From NCBI RefSeq assembly GCF_038022665.1, contig NZ_CP150629.1:1594480-1658479 (forward strand): 64,000 nucleotides of DNA, in the 5' to 3' direction. Shown here in pieces: positions 29,491-39,900 of the stretch. Every line of letters begins with the position of its first letter. Position 1 is the stretch's first letter. This stretch comes from Methanolobus sp. WCC4. GTDB lineage: Archaea; Halobacteriota; Methanosarcinia; Methanosarcinales; Methanosarcinaceae. The translations under genes were made by a program, and so were the position numbers. A model generated the notes under the pieces. That model saw only the letters and a list, made by a program, of their open reading frames with translations. It did not search any database and had not been told where the DNA came from.

Positions 29491-30597
29491 ATGAAATCAT
29501 CACAAAAAACAATCTACCATAATGAACCGACGATTGGGCAGGAAGAAATTGAAGCTGTCGCAGCTGCTCTCTCAAATCTGGAGTTAACAATAGGGTCAAA
29601 GGTTGAAATATTTGAAAGATCATTTTCAAAATATATCGGTATTAATTCGGTTTCAACCTCTTCTGGGACCTCCGCTCTTCATATGGCATTGAATGCTATC
29701 GGTGTATCAAAGGATGATCATGTAATAGTCCCTTCCTATACATGCATAGCTGTTGCTTTACCTGTATTGTATCAGCAAGCACGTCCCATTCTAGTTGATG
29801 TAAAGGACGATTTCAATATATCTGTTGATGAAATAAGAAAGAATATCACAGACAGGACAAAAGCAATAGTAGTCCCTCACATGTTTGGGTATCCTGCAGA
29901 TATGAATGAGATAAAAAAGTTGTGTGTGGATACTGGAATCTATATGATAGAGGACTGCTCACAATCCATTGGTGCCGAATATCATGGTAAAAAGGTCGGT
30001 ACGGTGGGGGATATTTCTATTTTCAGCTTTTATGCTACGAAACTGATGACCTCTATCAGAGGCGGGATGGTCTGTAGCAAGGACCCGCAACTTTTAGATT
30101 CAGTGAAGGAACTAAGGTATCATGATCAATGTCGCTTATCAGAAGATCATGATATGAGATTGAAATACAGTTATATGATGTCAGACATTGAAGCATCCGT
30201 GGGAATCATTCAATTAAGTAAGCTGGGAGACTTTATACTAAGAAGAAGGGAAATTTCAAAGATGTACAAGGAGCTGCTGGAAGGTTATAAGATAGAACAC
30301 CCTCCTGAAGATTCATACAAAAAACATGTTTTCTCACGTTATGTGATAAAGACACCATTTAATCCGGTAAAGGTGATTGACAGAATGAGGAGCAAGGATA
30401 TTTTTTGTGAACGGATGCACATTCCGCCACTCCATAAGCGCTCTTTGTTCAACAGTTCTCTTTCATCTACAGGATTTGCACAGACAGATAGGATTATCAA
30501 TTCTGCAGTATCATTGCCTATATATCCAACCCTTGATGATGATCAAGTTGTTTATATCATTGACTCGTTAAATGAGGTTTTAGGAGATTTTACTTAA
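29491..30597 (+). CDS. DegT/DnrJ/EryC1/StrS family sugar aminotransferase
   Basis: PLP-dependent transamination of a keto nucleotide sugar. 368 residues, standard length. Visible: TSSGTSALHMAL (56-67, phosphate binding), the ring-stacking EDCSQSIGA (154-162), and FSFYATK with the PLP lysine at 184. It overlaps the WbqC gene by one base (TAATG) and lies in the WbqC/PIG-L module. Perosamine- or 4-amino-4,6-dideoxy-type sugars are the most common products of this branch, but the substrate is not readable. Confidence 0.88.
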   Translation: MKSSQKTIYHNEPTIGQEEIEAVAAALSNLELTIGSKVEIFERSFSKYIGINSVSTSSGTSALHMALNAIGVSKDDHVIVPSYTCIAVALPVLYQQARPILVDVKDDFNISVDEIRKNITDRTKAIVVPHMFGYPADMNEIKKLCVDTGIYMIEDCSQSIGAEYHGKKVGTVGDISIFSFYATKLMTSIRGGMVCSKDPQLLDSVKELRYHDQCRLSEDHDMRLKYSYMMSDIEASVGIIQLSKLGDFILRRREISKMYKELLEGYKIEHPPEDSYKKHVFSRYVIKTPFNPVKVIDRMRSKDIFCERMHIPPLHKRSLFNSSLSSTGFAQTDRIINSAVSLPIYPTLDDDQVVYIIDSLNEVLGDFT

Positions 30598-31271
30598 TGA
30601 TAATAGCTGTTCATCAACCTAACTATTTGCCTTATCTGGGTTTTTTTGACAAAATGGAAAAAGCTGATATTTTTGTGATTTACGATAATGCTCAATTTAG
30701 TAAAGAAGATTATCATCACAGAAACAGAGTCAGGATATTCAATGGTTGGAAATGGCTGACAGTTCCAGTTGAAAAAAAACGTATACCTATTAATCAGATA
30801 ATGGTGGTGAACAGTTCTTCTACTAAAGAAGAGAATAAATGGAATCATAAACACTTAAGGGTCATTAGCGACAATTATAAGAATGCACCCTTTTATGAAG
30901 ATTATATAGATGCTTTTTACAAAATATATGAAAAAGAATATTGTTCTTTATGTGAATTGAATATGGACTTGATTCTTCTTTTGAAAGAAGCGTTTGATAT
31001 AGGCACGGAGATTCTCTATACAAGTGATTTAGGTCAGTTGTCCAGTTCGTCACAAGGATTAGTTGAGATTGTACAGAAAGTTGATGGAGACACTTATCTA
31101 TCCGGACAGGGTGGGAAAAACTATCTTGATATATCATTGTTTAAAGATAAGGGCATAAAAGTGGATTTCCAGAATTATGTTCATCCTATCTATAAGCAGT
31201 GCTACGAGGGTTTTGTTCCCTACATGTCAGCAATAGATGCATTGTTCAATACTGGTAAACTACCAATATAA
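30597..31271 (+). CDS. WbqC family protein
   Basis: 224 residues opening with AVHQPNYLPYLGFFDKM and YDNAQFSKEDYHHRNRVR, hallmarks of the WbqC family found in O-antigen and glycan loci. Biochemistry of the family is poorly known; it is often beside DegT aminotransferases and may transfer an acyl or amino-acid group to an amino sugar. Start overlaps the aminotransferase stop, and the next gene follows after 12 bases, so translation is coupled. Confidence 0.85.
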   Translation: MIIAVHQPNYLPYLGFFDKMEKADIFVIYDNAQFSKEDYHHRNRVRIFNGWKWLTVPVEKKRIPINQIMVVNSSSTKEENKWNHKHLRVISDNYKNAPFYEDYIDAFYKIYEKEYCSLCELNMDLILLLKEAFDIGTEILYTSDLGQLSSSSQGLVEIVQKVDGDTYLSGQGGKNYLDISLFKDKGIKVDFQNYVHPIYKQCYEGFVPYMSAIDALFNTGKLPI

Positions 31272-31283
31272 GGAGTAGGAATT

Positions 31284-31928
31284 ATGGCAAATGTTCTTGC
31301 AGTCGGAGCACATCCAGATGATGTTGAAATAGGTTGTGGAGGTACTGTTGCAAAACATATCTCTAAAGGAGATAATGTTGTAATAGTTATAATGATAGAA
31401 CCAGTGTCTTTTCATTATAGTGGAAAATCTATCCGCTCAAAAGATGAGGGGCATACTGAGTCAAAAAATGCAGTGGATATAATGGGAGCAAAACTGATTA
31501 ATCTGGGTTTTAAAGATAAGAATGTTCCCTATTCACAAGAAACTATTGAAGCACTTAATAGAATTATTGATGAATACAATATTGATATAATCTATACTCA
31601 TTGGTATCACGATACCCATCAGGATCATAAAAGGACCACAGAATCAGTAATATCTGCTGGCAGATATGTCCACAATATTCTGATGTATGAACCTGAGTAT
31701 CCTGCTGGCAGATCATATCTAGGCTTCAGAAATCAATACTATGTCGATATATCTAATGAGTTCAATGTAAAGATGGATGCATTAAAATGCCATAAAAGTC
31801 AAATCGAAAGATATGGCGATGATTTTCTGAAGGCTGTTGAGGCAAGAGCTATTCACAGAGGATATGAGATTCGCACGAAGTATGCTGAATGCTTTGAAGT
31901 TCTCCGGATGATGGACGATATACAATAA
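31284..31928 (+). CDS. PIG-L/LmbE family N-deacetylase
   Basis: 214 residues with the zinc-binding AHPDDVEIGCGGT (9-21) near the start and HWYHDTHQDHKRT in the middle supplying the histidine ligand. These enzymes remove N-acetyl groups from GlcNAc-type sugars. GGAGTAGGA precedes the ATG. Linked to the aminotransferase and WbqC genes, it suggests a modified amino sugar whose acetyl group is exchanged for another substituent. Confidence 0.9.
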   Translation: MANVLAVGAHPDDVEIGCGGTVAKHISKGDNVVIVIMIEPVSFHYSGKSIRSKDEGHTESKNAVDIMGAKLINLGFKDKNVPYSQETIEALNRIIDEYNIDIIYTHWYHDTHQDHKRTTESVISAGRYVHNILMYEPEYPAGRSYLGFRNQYYVDISNEFNVKMDALKCHKSQIERYGDDFLKAVEARAIHRGYEIRTKYAECFEVLRMMDDIQ

Positions 31929-31939
31929 TTACTTAAAGG

Positions 31940-33088
31940 TTGCTGAACACAGTGCGCATAGTTTTAATCAATGTACTTTCATGGGGCTCGAGTATTACAA
32001 AGCATACAGTCTCATATGCTAATGAACTGGTCAAAAATAATGATGTTCTTCTAATTTTGAAAGATGAAGCCATTTGGAAAGATATTGGTGTAATATCTAA
32101 AAATGTTCAGTGTTCGTACATTAAAACCTTTAAGGCAACTGATTCACGAAATATATTTTCGATTTATCGTATGCTACAAGAAATAAAAGACTTTAATCCG
32201 GATATAATTGATTTAAGGGCTGGCAATCCTTGGATGATTATCCTGTTTCCTTTGTTAAGAAAATATCCTATAATATCTACATTTGTAACTTCTAATCCAA
32301 GGGCTGGTGAAAAAGAACTAATCCACTATAGGCTGTACTCTTACATTACAAAAAAATACTCCGACCATTTGATAGTATTTGATTCATTTTCAAAAGATGA
32401 CATTTCTAGTAATTATTCAGTGTCTCCTTCAAAAATAAGTATTATTCCTATTGGTGATTATACTGGTGTGTTTACATCTATGAAGACAAATATAATGTCG
32501 AATTTGGACGAGAATGAACACAAATTCATTTTGTTCTTAGGAAGAATTGTTGCTTACAAGGGTTTGGAATTTCTTATTAAAGCTGAACCTGCTATCACAA
32601 AAGAAGTGCCAGATGCTAAGATTATAATTGCAGGTCCATGTGATGATTTTTCATATTACGAAAATTTAATGATAAACAAGGACTCTTTCATAGTCTATAA
32701 CTCTTGGATTGAGGGTGAAAAGATTCATGATTTGTTCTCAAAATCAAATGTCGTGGTGTTACCTTATATAGAGTATTCAAAAAGTGATAATATTCAGTTA
32801 GCTTATGCTTTTAAAAAACCAATCGTTGCAACGCAATTAGGTAGTGTCTCAGAATATATCCTAGATGGTAGAACTGGTTATTTAGTACCTCCAATGGATA
32901 TTGAAGCGCTAAGTGATGCAATAATAAAAATACTAAATAATCCTGATTTAGCAAAGGATATGGGTGAAAACGGGTTTGAGATATTAAAGCGCGGTTTTAT
33001 TTCCTGGCCAAACATTATATCGCAGACTACAGATATTTACTCAAACCTTTCAAATAAAGATAATGATCCATCGGAATACATAGTATGA
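31940..33088 (+). CDS. glycosyltransferase family 4 variant
   Basis: 382 residues if read from TTG 31940; a GTG at 31952 (VRIVLINVLSWG) is an alternative start. Donor domain shows FLGRIVAYKGLEFL and AGPCDDFSYY. The catalytic-region segment is EYSKSDNIQLAYAFKKPIVA, where the second glutamate of E-x7-E is replaced by Gln, a variant known in part of GT4. Last gene of the plus-strand run, facing the acyltransferase at 33119. Confidence 0.82.
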   Translation: MLNTVRIVLINVLSWGSSITKHTVSYANELVKNNDVLLILKDEAIWKDIGVISKNVQCSYIKTFKATDSRNIFSIYRMLQEIKDFNPDIIDLRAGNPWMIILFPLLRKYPIISTFVTSNPRAGEKELIHYRLYSYITKKYSDHLIVFDSFSKDDISSNYSVSPSKISIIPIGDYTGVFTSMKTNIMSNLDENEHKFILFLGRIVAYKGLEFLIKAEPAITKEVPDAKIIIAGPCDDFSYYENLMINKDSFIVYNSWIEGEKIHDLFSKSNVVVLPYIEYSKSDNIQLAYAFKKPIVATQLGSVSEYILDGRTGYLVPPMDIEALSDAIIKILNNPDLAKDMGENGFEILKRGFISWPNIISQTTDIYSNLSNKDNDPSEYIV

Positions 33089-33118
33089 ATTTACGGCCTA
33101 CAAAAATGAATTGCCATT

Positions 33119-33685
33119 TTATTCTACATTTTCTACTATAGTATTCTTATTCAAGTTTTGAGTATGTTCTTCAACCTTTTTATTGATTTTTGCTGGTACT
33201 CCTGACACAATTGTCATTGCTGGGACATCTTTTGTCACAACTGCTCCAGCTCCTATAATTGCTTTCTCACCAATATCAACACCAGGAAGAATTATAGCTC
33301 CAGCACCTATCCAAGCATCATTTCCAATAGTAATATCTTCAGTTTTAATTAAATTACCTTTTACGTAATCATTTGATTTAAGAAGTGAGTTATTTGGTGA
33401 TGAGCAAGATATCAAGATGACACCCGGGGATATAGCAACTCTATCTCCGATTTTAACTTTTATTTGAGTTGAAAATCTATCATCGACAATAATAACATTT
33501 TGATTTACAAAAGTATCGTCCCCAATTTCAATTCCTGTTAATTTAAAAAACTTTATTCTTATTTCAGGATCCGGATGATTTGAAGCTAGCCATTTTTTGT
33601 AAGTGTACGGTAAAAATCTGCCAACAGACATTAATATTTTATTAGGATAATCTTGAACAATCCATCTAAATAACTTTCTTGACAT
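33119..33685 (-). CDS. hexapeptide-repeat (left-handed beta-helix) O/N-acyltransferase
   Basis: 188 residues. Imperfect hexapeptide repeats are dense from about 50 to 165 ([62 protein letters not shown]), the acetyl-CoA binding fold of maltose/serine/CatB-like acetyltransferases. It would acetylate a sugar of the local glycan. It lies alone between the main cluster and IS copy C, with IS sequence starting about 55 bases upstream of its ATG, so its native promoter may be damaged or replaced. Confidence 0.88.
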   Translation of the reverse strand: MSRKLFRWIVQDYPNKILMSVGRFLPYTYKKWLASNHPDPEIRIKFFKLTGIEIGDDTFVNQNVIIVDDRFSTQIKVKIGDRVAISPGVILISCSSPNNSLLKSNDYVKGNLIKTEDITIGNDAWIGAGAIILPGVDIGEKAIIGAGAVVTKDVPAMTIVSGVPAKINKKVEEHTQNLNKNTIVENVE

Positions 33686-33739
33686 TTGATTAAACGAGTA
33701 TCTTAAGATTTAAGCTAATTTCGGTAAGGGTAGATTTTC

Positions 33740-34732
33740 GGCTCTGTGAAATCCTCATTTTGACAACAAGTATAACCTTGACATACCTGTCAAGGTTATG
33801 CACTAATAGTTTGAATTTTACTTCTTTTAGTTGATTCCAATACCTTTCTGCTCTTATTTCTTCACCATATTTTCCTTTTCAGGAAAGAGAACATCGTTTC
33901 AACCAGATTTCTGTTATGATACAATTCTTTGTAGAATTCCCATGTCATTTTCCTGCGGTATAATCCTTTGACCCTCTTCCTCTTTTTGTCTCAAAGGAAT
34001 CATAGCTATGGATTCAAGTTGTTCTCTTGTTAGTGAATGTATATACTCAAAATTGTATCCTTTATCCATCACATAGTACTTTGATCTACAAGTTTTATGG
34101 CATTGCTTCAGTAATGTTTTGGCGTGCTTGATGTCTTTTACAGCTTTACCTGATATCTTGAAATCAGTAACAATGAACTTTGCTGTGTCAATGGAAATAC
34201 TTGCTTTAAAGAAAGATTTTCGTTTTTTCCTGTCCCCCATGAATAATAGCTACAATGGCCATTAGTAAACCCACTTGAACCAATAGCATTAATCTCTATC
34301 CGTTCTCCATGAGAATAAAGCAGTTTTAGTGTTTGGTGCAATAATCCACTAAAATTGATCGAGTTCAATTTTGCAATGAATTTATGAAAGTAGTAAAATG
34401 TGGTACTCGTTTTAGTCAAATTTTTGCTTTCACTTTGTCCATTACTTCTACAATTTCAACTATATCTCGATAATCCTCATTAAGGTATTCTTTCAATAAA
34501 ACAAGTTTCAATAGCTGGTGTCGAGTATATTTCCGTTTAGAACATTTGCAACTATATATCTGGATGCATGAATTTCCTGATACAGCTTGCGCTGTATCAA
34601 CAAACTTTAAGTACTTATTAGACAAAACACAATCATCTTCTCTGTGTTGTCGGTGGTAGATTAAGCTAAGGGATTAATCTTTTTTAAATTGTTATTTCAA
34701 AATAAAATTGGAAGTAGGTTTTCTACAGAGTC
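33740..34732 (-). mobile_element. IS5-like element (copy C) with 8-bp target duplication, transposase frameshifted
   Basis: 993 bases. Ends are GGCTCTGTGAAATCC on the left and, read inward from the right, GACTCTGTAGAAAACC. AGATTTTC is duplicated at 33732-33739 and 34733-34740. The transposase on the minus strand runs from about 34640 to 33780 in at least four frame segments: 34625-34416, 34419-34138, 34240-33914, then a piece ending [13 protein letters not shown], whose glutamate fits the DDE triad. QLLKLVLLKEYLNEDYRDI and YVMDKGY are typical of IS5-type enzymes. Better preserved than copy B but not intact. Family assignment is from motifs only. Confidence 0.8.
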
Positions 34733-34772
34733 AGATTTTCTGCATCTCATAAATTAAAATAATTCATAATAA

Positions 34773-36491
34773 CTATTTTTGAACTATGCATAGTTGTGTT
34801 TGTGAGTGGTATAATTGAATTGGATTTGAGCAATTCCACTTTTGTACTTCGCTATATTCTATTGCATAATCATTTAAACGATAGCGGTTTGAATTAAATC
34901 CATTGAACTTCACTATAATTTCATTATTAGTTATCGATGATATATGATTTAGCTGTTTGTCTACTGATTTTGTCTCTGAATATTGGTATTCTGAGTACAC
35001 TGCTGAAATTATAAGCACATTAATTAGCAATACAAGTATGATGGAGTAATTTATAATTTTGTATTTAATACTATTATTATTGTTTTTCTCCAATGAAATG
35101 AATAGTGGAAAAATAGGAAATAGCCATAATTGTGGTGCAAATCTTGCCCACCAAGATTCTGGAAAAATAAGAACAGATATTATTACTAATAATATTAATG
35201 TTGAAATTATCATTGAATTATTTTGTTTTTTTGTGATATCATATTTTTTCCCATTCAATATAAGCAAAATATTTAATACTGATAAAATAATTGCTCCGCT
35301 AAAAAAGGGTCCAAATCCTTCGATTCTTGCATCAGGTTTTCTAAATGACTTCAAATCGTCTTTGGTGAATGTAAAAGGAATTTTATATTCACTAATGCCT
35401 GATCCAGTGCTTGAATGTGAAAACAATGAGCTAAATAGTTTTTCAAATTGACTCATATTTTGGAGATTTGTCGGTGTGTTTCCAGTCATGAAGTCATAAT
35501 CGTCCATAATACTTGTTCCAATAAGAGGATAGAAAGGGTTGCCACCTGTAAGGGTGTTTGTAACATATGGGTTGAATCCGACAACTATTGTTCCTATTAA
35601 AAAGCTAGCTATTAAACATTTTGAAATTTTACTTAAATCACTTTTTTTATAGACATAAAACCAACACAAAAATCCAAATATAAATATTGCTAAATACAAA
35701 AGACCGGATAACTTTGCGTTGAGTATTATTATGATTAAGGCGCTTAACGTTACACTTCGTAATTTTGTAATTTTATCAGAAATTAATATGAATATAAAGA
35801 ATAAACAGGTGATAGTAGATGCTAAATATCCATCCACGTAAAAGCTAAGGGATTGGTAAATGCTTACAGGGTTCAATGAAATTATGAAAGCAAGGATTAG
35901 TCCAATCTTTATAGTAATAAAATCATACATTAGCAGAATCGTTGCAAAACTGATATAAAAAGAAGTAATTATTAAAAAGAGATTTATTGCCTTTCCGTCT
36001 TCTATATTTCCCGTTGCTCTAGAAATAGCTGCAGAATTTATCTCTAATCCTTTGGAATAATGGTTTGTAAAAATAAAACCTGAATTTTCATTTGAAATAA
36101 CATTGTAAACCGGATTATAGTCCTCTAATAATTGGATTATAGTTTCCTGATGATATGTTTGGCCATCCCAAGACAAATCAAAAAACGATCCCCCAATAAT
36201 GATACATAAAAATAATGATATACAAAATATGGTTGCTAGACTTAAAGAAATATAGTCCGTTTTTCTGCTTTTTCCAAAAACTTGGCGAGATGCGGAAAAG
36301 CACCATATGCATGCAATGATCAAAGCTAATATTAGAATTTTGTTCGAAAACTGTAATTTTAACAAAAAAACAAATGATGATAGTAGTAATATTGCTGAAG
36401 TAAATACTATGTTTGTCGAACCTAAAATTAAACAATAGTTTCCAACTTCATGTCGTATCATCATGTCTTTTATGTAAAAAAAGGATGGCAT
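34773..36491 (-). CDS. GT-C-like membrane glycosyltransferase
   Basis: 572 residues (possible later start at 36464). About 12 helices in the first 470 residues. The first outer loop has DLSWDGQTYHQETIIQLLE (about 122-140), an acidic motif in the position used by GT-C enzymes, and NHYSKGLEINSAAISR follows. A C-terminal soluble part of about 90 residues completes it. Strongly AT-rich. It stands alone between IS copy C and the large secreted protein. Function by architecture only. Confidence 0.6.
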   Translation of the reverse strand: MPSFFYIKDMMIRHEVGNYCLILGSTNIVFTSAILLLSSFVFLLKLQFSNKILILALIIACIWCFSASRQVFGKSRKTDYISLSLATIFCISLFLCIIIGGSFFDLSWDGQTYHQETIIQLLEDYNPVYNVISNENSGFIFTNHYSKGLEINSAAISRATGNIEDGKAINLFLIITSFYISFATILLMYDFITIKIGLILAFIISLNPVSIYQSLSFYVDGYLASTITCLFFIFILISDKITKLRSVTLSALIIIILNAKLSGLLYLAIFIFGFLCWFYVYKKSDLSKISKCLIASFLIGTIVVGFNPYVTNTLTGGNPFYPLIGTSIMDDYDFMTGNTPTNLQNMSQFEKLFSSLFSHSSTGSGISEYKIPFTFTKDDLKSFRKPDARIEGFGPFFSGAIILSVLNILLILNGKKYDITKKQNNSMIISTLILLVIISVLIFPESWWARFAPQLWLFPIFPLFISLEKNNNNSIKYKIINYSIILVLLINVLIISAVYSEYQYSETKSVDKQLNHISSITNNEIIVKFNGFNSNRYRLNDYAIEYSEVQKWNCSNPIQLYHSQTQLCIVQK

Positions 36492-36919
36492 AATTTCTAC
36501 TTTCTTTCCAACTTTAAAATATTTAACATTTATGCACTATTTAGTACTTTTAACTTCTTAAAAATCAGGCTGCGGAGGTTTTTGAAAAGATTGTCTACAC
36601 TATTGTCAATCACAGATGAATCATCTCTTTTAGAGTTAAGTGCCTACTGATAAAATTCAGCGGGTAGCATAGATGAATACCGTTAATGTCTATTTGCATA
36701 TGTATAAATCTTGTGAACCTGTGGTTTATGTGGATAAAGAGTATTTAGCCATTTTTTGTATAGTTTATCTTCAGTATTTTGCTTTTTTAGAGTTTCAAGG
36801 TTTCAGGTTTTTCATATCACTGACATGGTATGGATATTTATGAACACATTACTCTTATCTGTGTTCATAACATTGGTCTTGTTATATAGGCTGATGTCCG
36901 GTCTTATAGGTGATATAAA
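36492..36919. other. intergenic region upstream of the large secreted protein
   Basis: About 430 bases between divergent genes. A TTATATAGG stretch at about 36882-36890 could be a TATA box, and AGGTGAT just before 36920 is a clear ribosome-binding site for the plus-strand gene. A short minus-strand open stretch (about 36537-36648) reads like a protein tail but has no start and no recognised family. Confidence 0.45.
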
Positions 36920-39900
36920 ATGTTCTCAAAAAAAAACGTACTTTTTTTCATAACAATTTTTTCTTTTATAATTCTAATAATTGAACCTGCGATAGCTCAA
37001 GAACAAGCAATAATTTCATACGATCAGTCCTCAAAAACAATCTCAATTGAATCTGGAACAGCGACATTGCAAGACATTGCTGATAATATTAATGCTGTTG
37101 GTGTAATAGAACAAACTGATAATATTTATACTGTATCTGCAACTATTTATGTTGCTACGAATGCAGGGTTGGTACTTAATAATGATATATTAAAAATGAA
37201 TTGTTCGTTTGATGGAGAGTATGCCATAATCAATAATGGTGATTTAGATATAGTTTCTTCACATATTACAACAATAAATCCTAATTTTAATAGTTATATT
37301 GATTCATTTAATGCACGATATATTCCAAGGGGTTGGTCTTTTACCTTACTTGATAGTAGTATCTCGAACATGGGCAGTAATTCCCGAGGTATTCCAGCTA
37401 TTATGCTTGGACACATGGCCTCAGCAGTAGGCAATATTCCTAAATCTCCTGTTATTATTAAAAATTCAACTATGGAATATTGTGAATATGGATTACTAGA
37501 ATTTAACGCGTTTGGAATCCTTCCGGATGATTATTATATTGTTGAAAACAACAATTTTTTACAAATATCCAGTTCCAAAGTTGGTAATGCCGGACTTATT
37601 ACATTACCAGGTGGTTCACAATTCAAAAATAATTCTATAAGTTATGTTTCGACCAAGTCTTATCTTATCTGGACTATTGGACAGGCAGACGTATTGATTC
37701 AAAATAATGAATTATATTATTCAAATGCTTTGTGCCTTATAGGTAGCAAACATTCTAATAATGTTACTATCCAAGATAATTACATGTACGGCAACTCAGG
37801 TAGTGCTATAATCATCTACAAAGGGTGGGTCGACAATTATGAATTCGGTGATATTGTAATTAATAATACCATTAAAAAACACTATGGTGATTATGCTTTT
37901 AGGGTGCAATATTATTCAAGTGGTCGCAATATTATAAAAGACAACACCATTCAAAATGTAACTGGAAATGCCTTCTTTTTCTTAGCTACTAACAATACAC
38001 TTTTTGAAGGGAATACTATTCAAAGCTGCACGGGCACAGGAATTGACTTTTGGTCTACTAGTTATAGGGACGTGATGATGACAAATAGTAATTTGACGTT
38101 TAAAGACAACGTAATTCAGGATTGTTTCTACTCTTTGAATTTCATACACCCGGTTGAAAACTCTTTTTCCATAAATGATTCATATCTTGGAAGTGTAAAG
38201 GGCATACGTCAGATTACTAATTTTACTGGTGGCTTTATCAATCGTCATCCTGGTGATGGTGTGATACTTTCTGCTAATTCAGTATACAATGATTATAAGT
38301 ATCTTGATACAAAAGTAGTAGATATTAATGGAAACCCTTTGGAAAATGTAAAAGTAACTGTAAGAAATGATGTTGATACTAACTACCCTGCTGTTAATTT
38401 AGTTGGTGAAAAAAAGATATCTGTTCTGACTAGTGCAACAGGCCATATTCCTTCAGTCTCTAATCTGGAAAACTCACTAGCAATCATGGATTTCAAGAAA
38501 TCTTCATCTGAAACCAAACATATGAGTTACACAATTGAAGTAGAAAAAGATATAGTAATCAATCTGAGTTCAATAAAACCGGATTCAACTTGGTATCGTG
38601 AGAATTCCAGTGTATCTTCTTATACAATTACAGCCGTAATTCCTGAAGGAAGCACTTCCAATCCAAGTATAATTGGATTTGCTCCTAGCGAAAACAATCC
38701 GTTTACTAAAGGTGAGACCAAGAAGTTTCAGGTATGGTCTGATGAGGACCTGACGACAATGAAATGGTACGTTGATAGTGACCTTAGGTCTTCAGGATCA
38801 ATGTCCTATGACTGGACTGTGGAAACAGGTTCTCATACTATTATGTTCACAGGTTCAAACTCAAATGGTGCTGTAGTTAAAATATGGGAAATTACTGAAG
38901 GTGAATCGTCTGTAGAGTCTCCGGTATCTTCAGGTTCAACTCTTACATTTGTTCCATCAGCAACCTCTCTAACAGCAACAACAGGTGAATCCGCATCATT
39001 CTCTGTAGAGTCAAGCGATGAATTTGCTCTCACCACATGGTACCTCGACGATTTAGAAGTTGCTACTGGAACAACTACCTATATACAGGACTGGGACACA
39101 GCAGGAACTCACACATTGACATTTGAGGGACTTACAACCACAGAGACAATTACCAGAACATGGAATGCAGTTGTTTCAGAATCAGAACCGTCTGCATTCT
39201 CCTCTATAAGCATATCACCATCTTCAACTACTGTTGCGCCAGGTGAATCATTCACCATAGATGTGTATGTAGATCCTGCTGAAGCTCTTACAGGTTCACA
39301 GTTTGACCTTCAGTACAGCCAGTTTGCAAGTGTATCCACAGTTTCCGAGGGTAACCTGTTCACACAGGGAGGACTCTCAACAACGTTCGAGTACGGAAGT
39401 ATTGATAATACCCTTGGTGTCCTGACCGATGTCTACTCTGCAATAGTAGATTCAGGTACAGTTTCTGTGCCGGGTACTATGGCCACGATTACTATGAACG
39501 CAGGTACGGATTCAGGTATACTGGACCTGAGTCTTGGTAATGTTGTCCTGAGTGACGCAAGCTCCAACCCTGCAGGGTACACAGTGACAAGTACTTCAGT
39601 TCTTATTGATACAGCTCCGGTGTTCCCAACTATCTCTGCACAGTCAGTAGAGGAAGGCCTGACTCTGGGTTTCGATATAAGTGCAACTGATGCAGAGGGT
39701 GATGCACTGACGTATACATCTACATCAATTCCTTCTGGTGCATCATTAAGTGCTCAGACATTCAGCTGGACACCAGCAGACGGAGATGCAGGAAGCTATA
39801 CTGCAGTGTTTGAAGTAACGGATGGATATCTCACTGATACCTTGACTGTACCAATAACTGTGACACCAATGAACCATGCTCCTGTGATTACGCTCTTCGA

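Noticed and set aside
13669-34732. Composite transposon made by IS copies B and C
   Set aside because: Each copy has its own 8-base duplication on both sides (GTAGTTTC and AGATTTTC), so they inserted independently.
36450-36650. Plus-strand open frame of 66 codons
   Set aside because: Antisense to the start of the GT-C gene at its 5' end, no ribosome-binding site and no family.
36672-36842. 56-codon open frame upstream of the large surface protein
   Set aside because: Composition and content look random, there is no ribosome-binding site, and it overlaps the likely promoter region.
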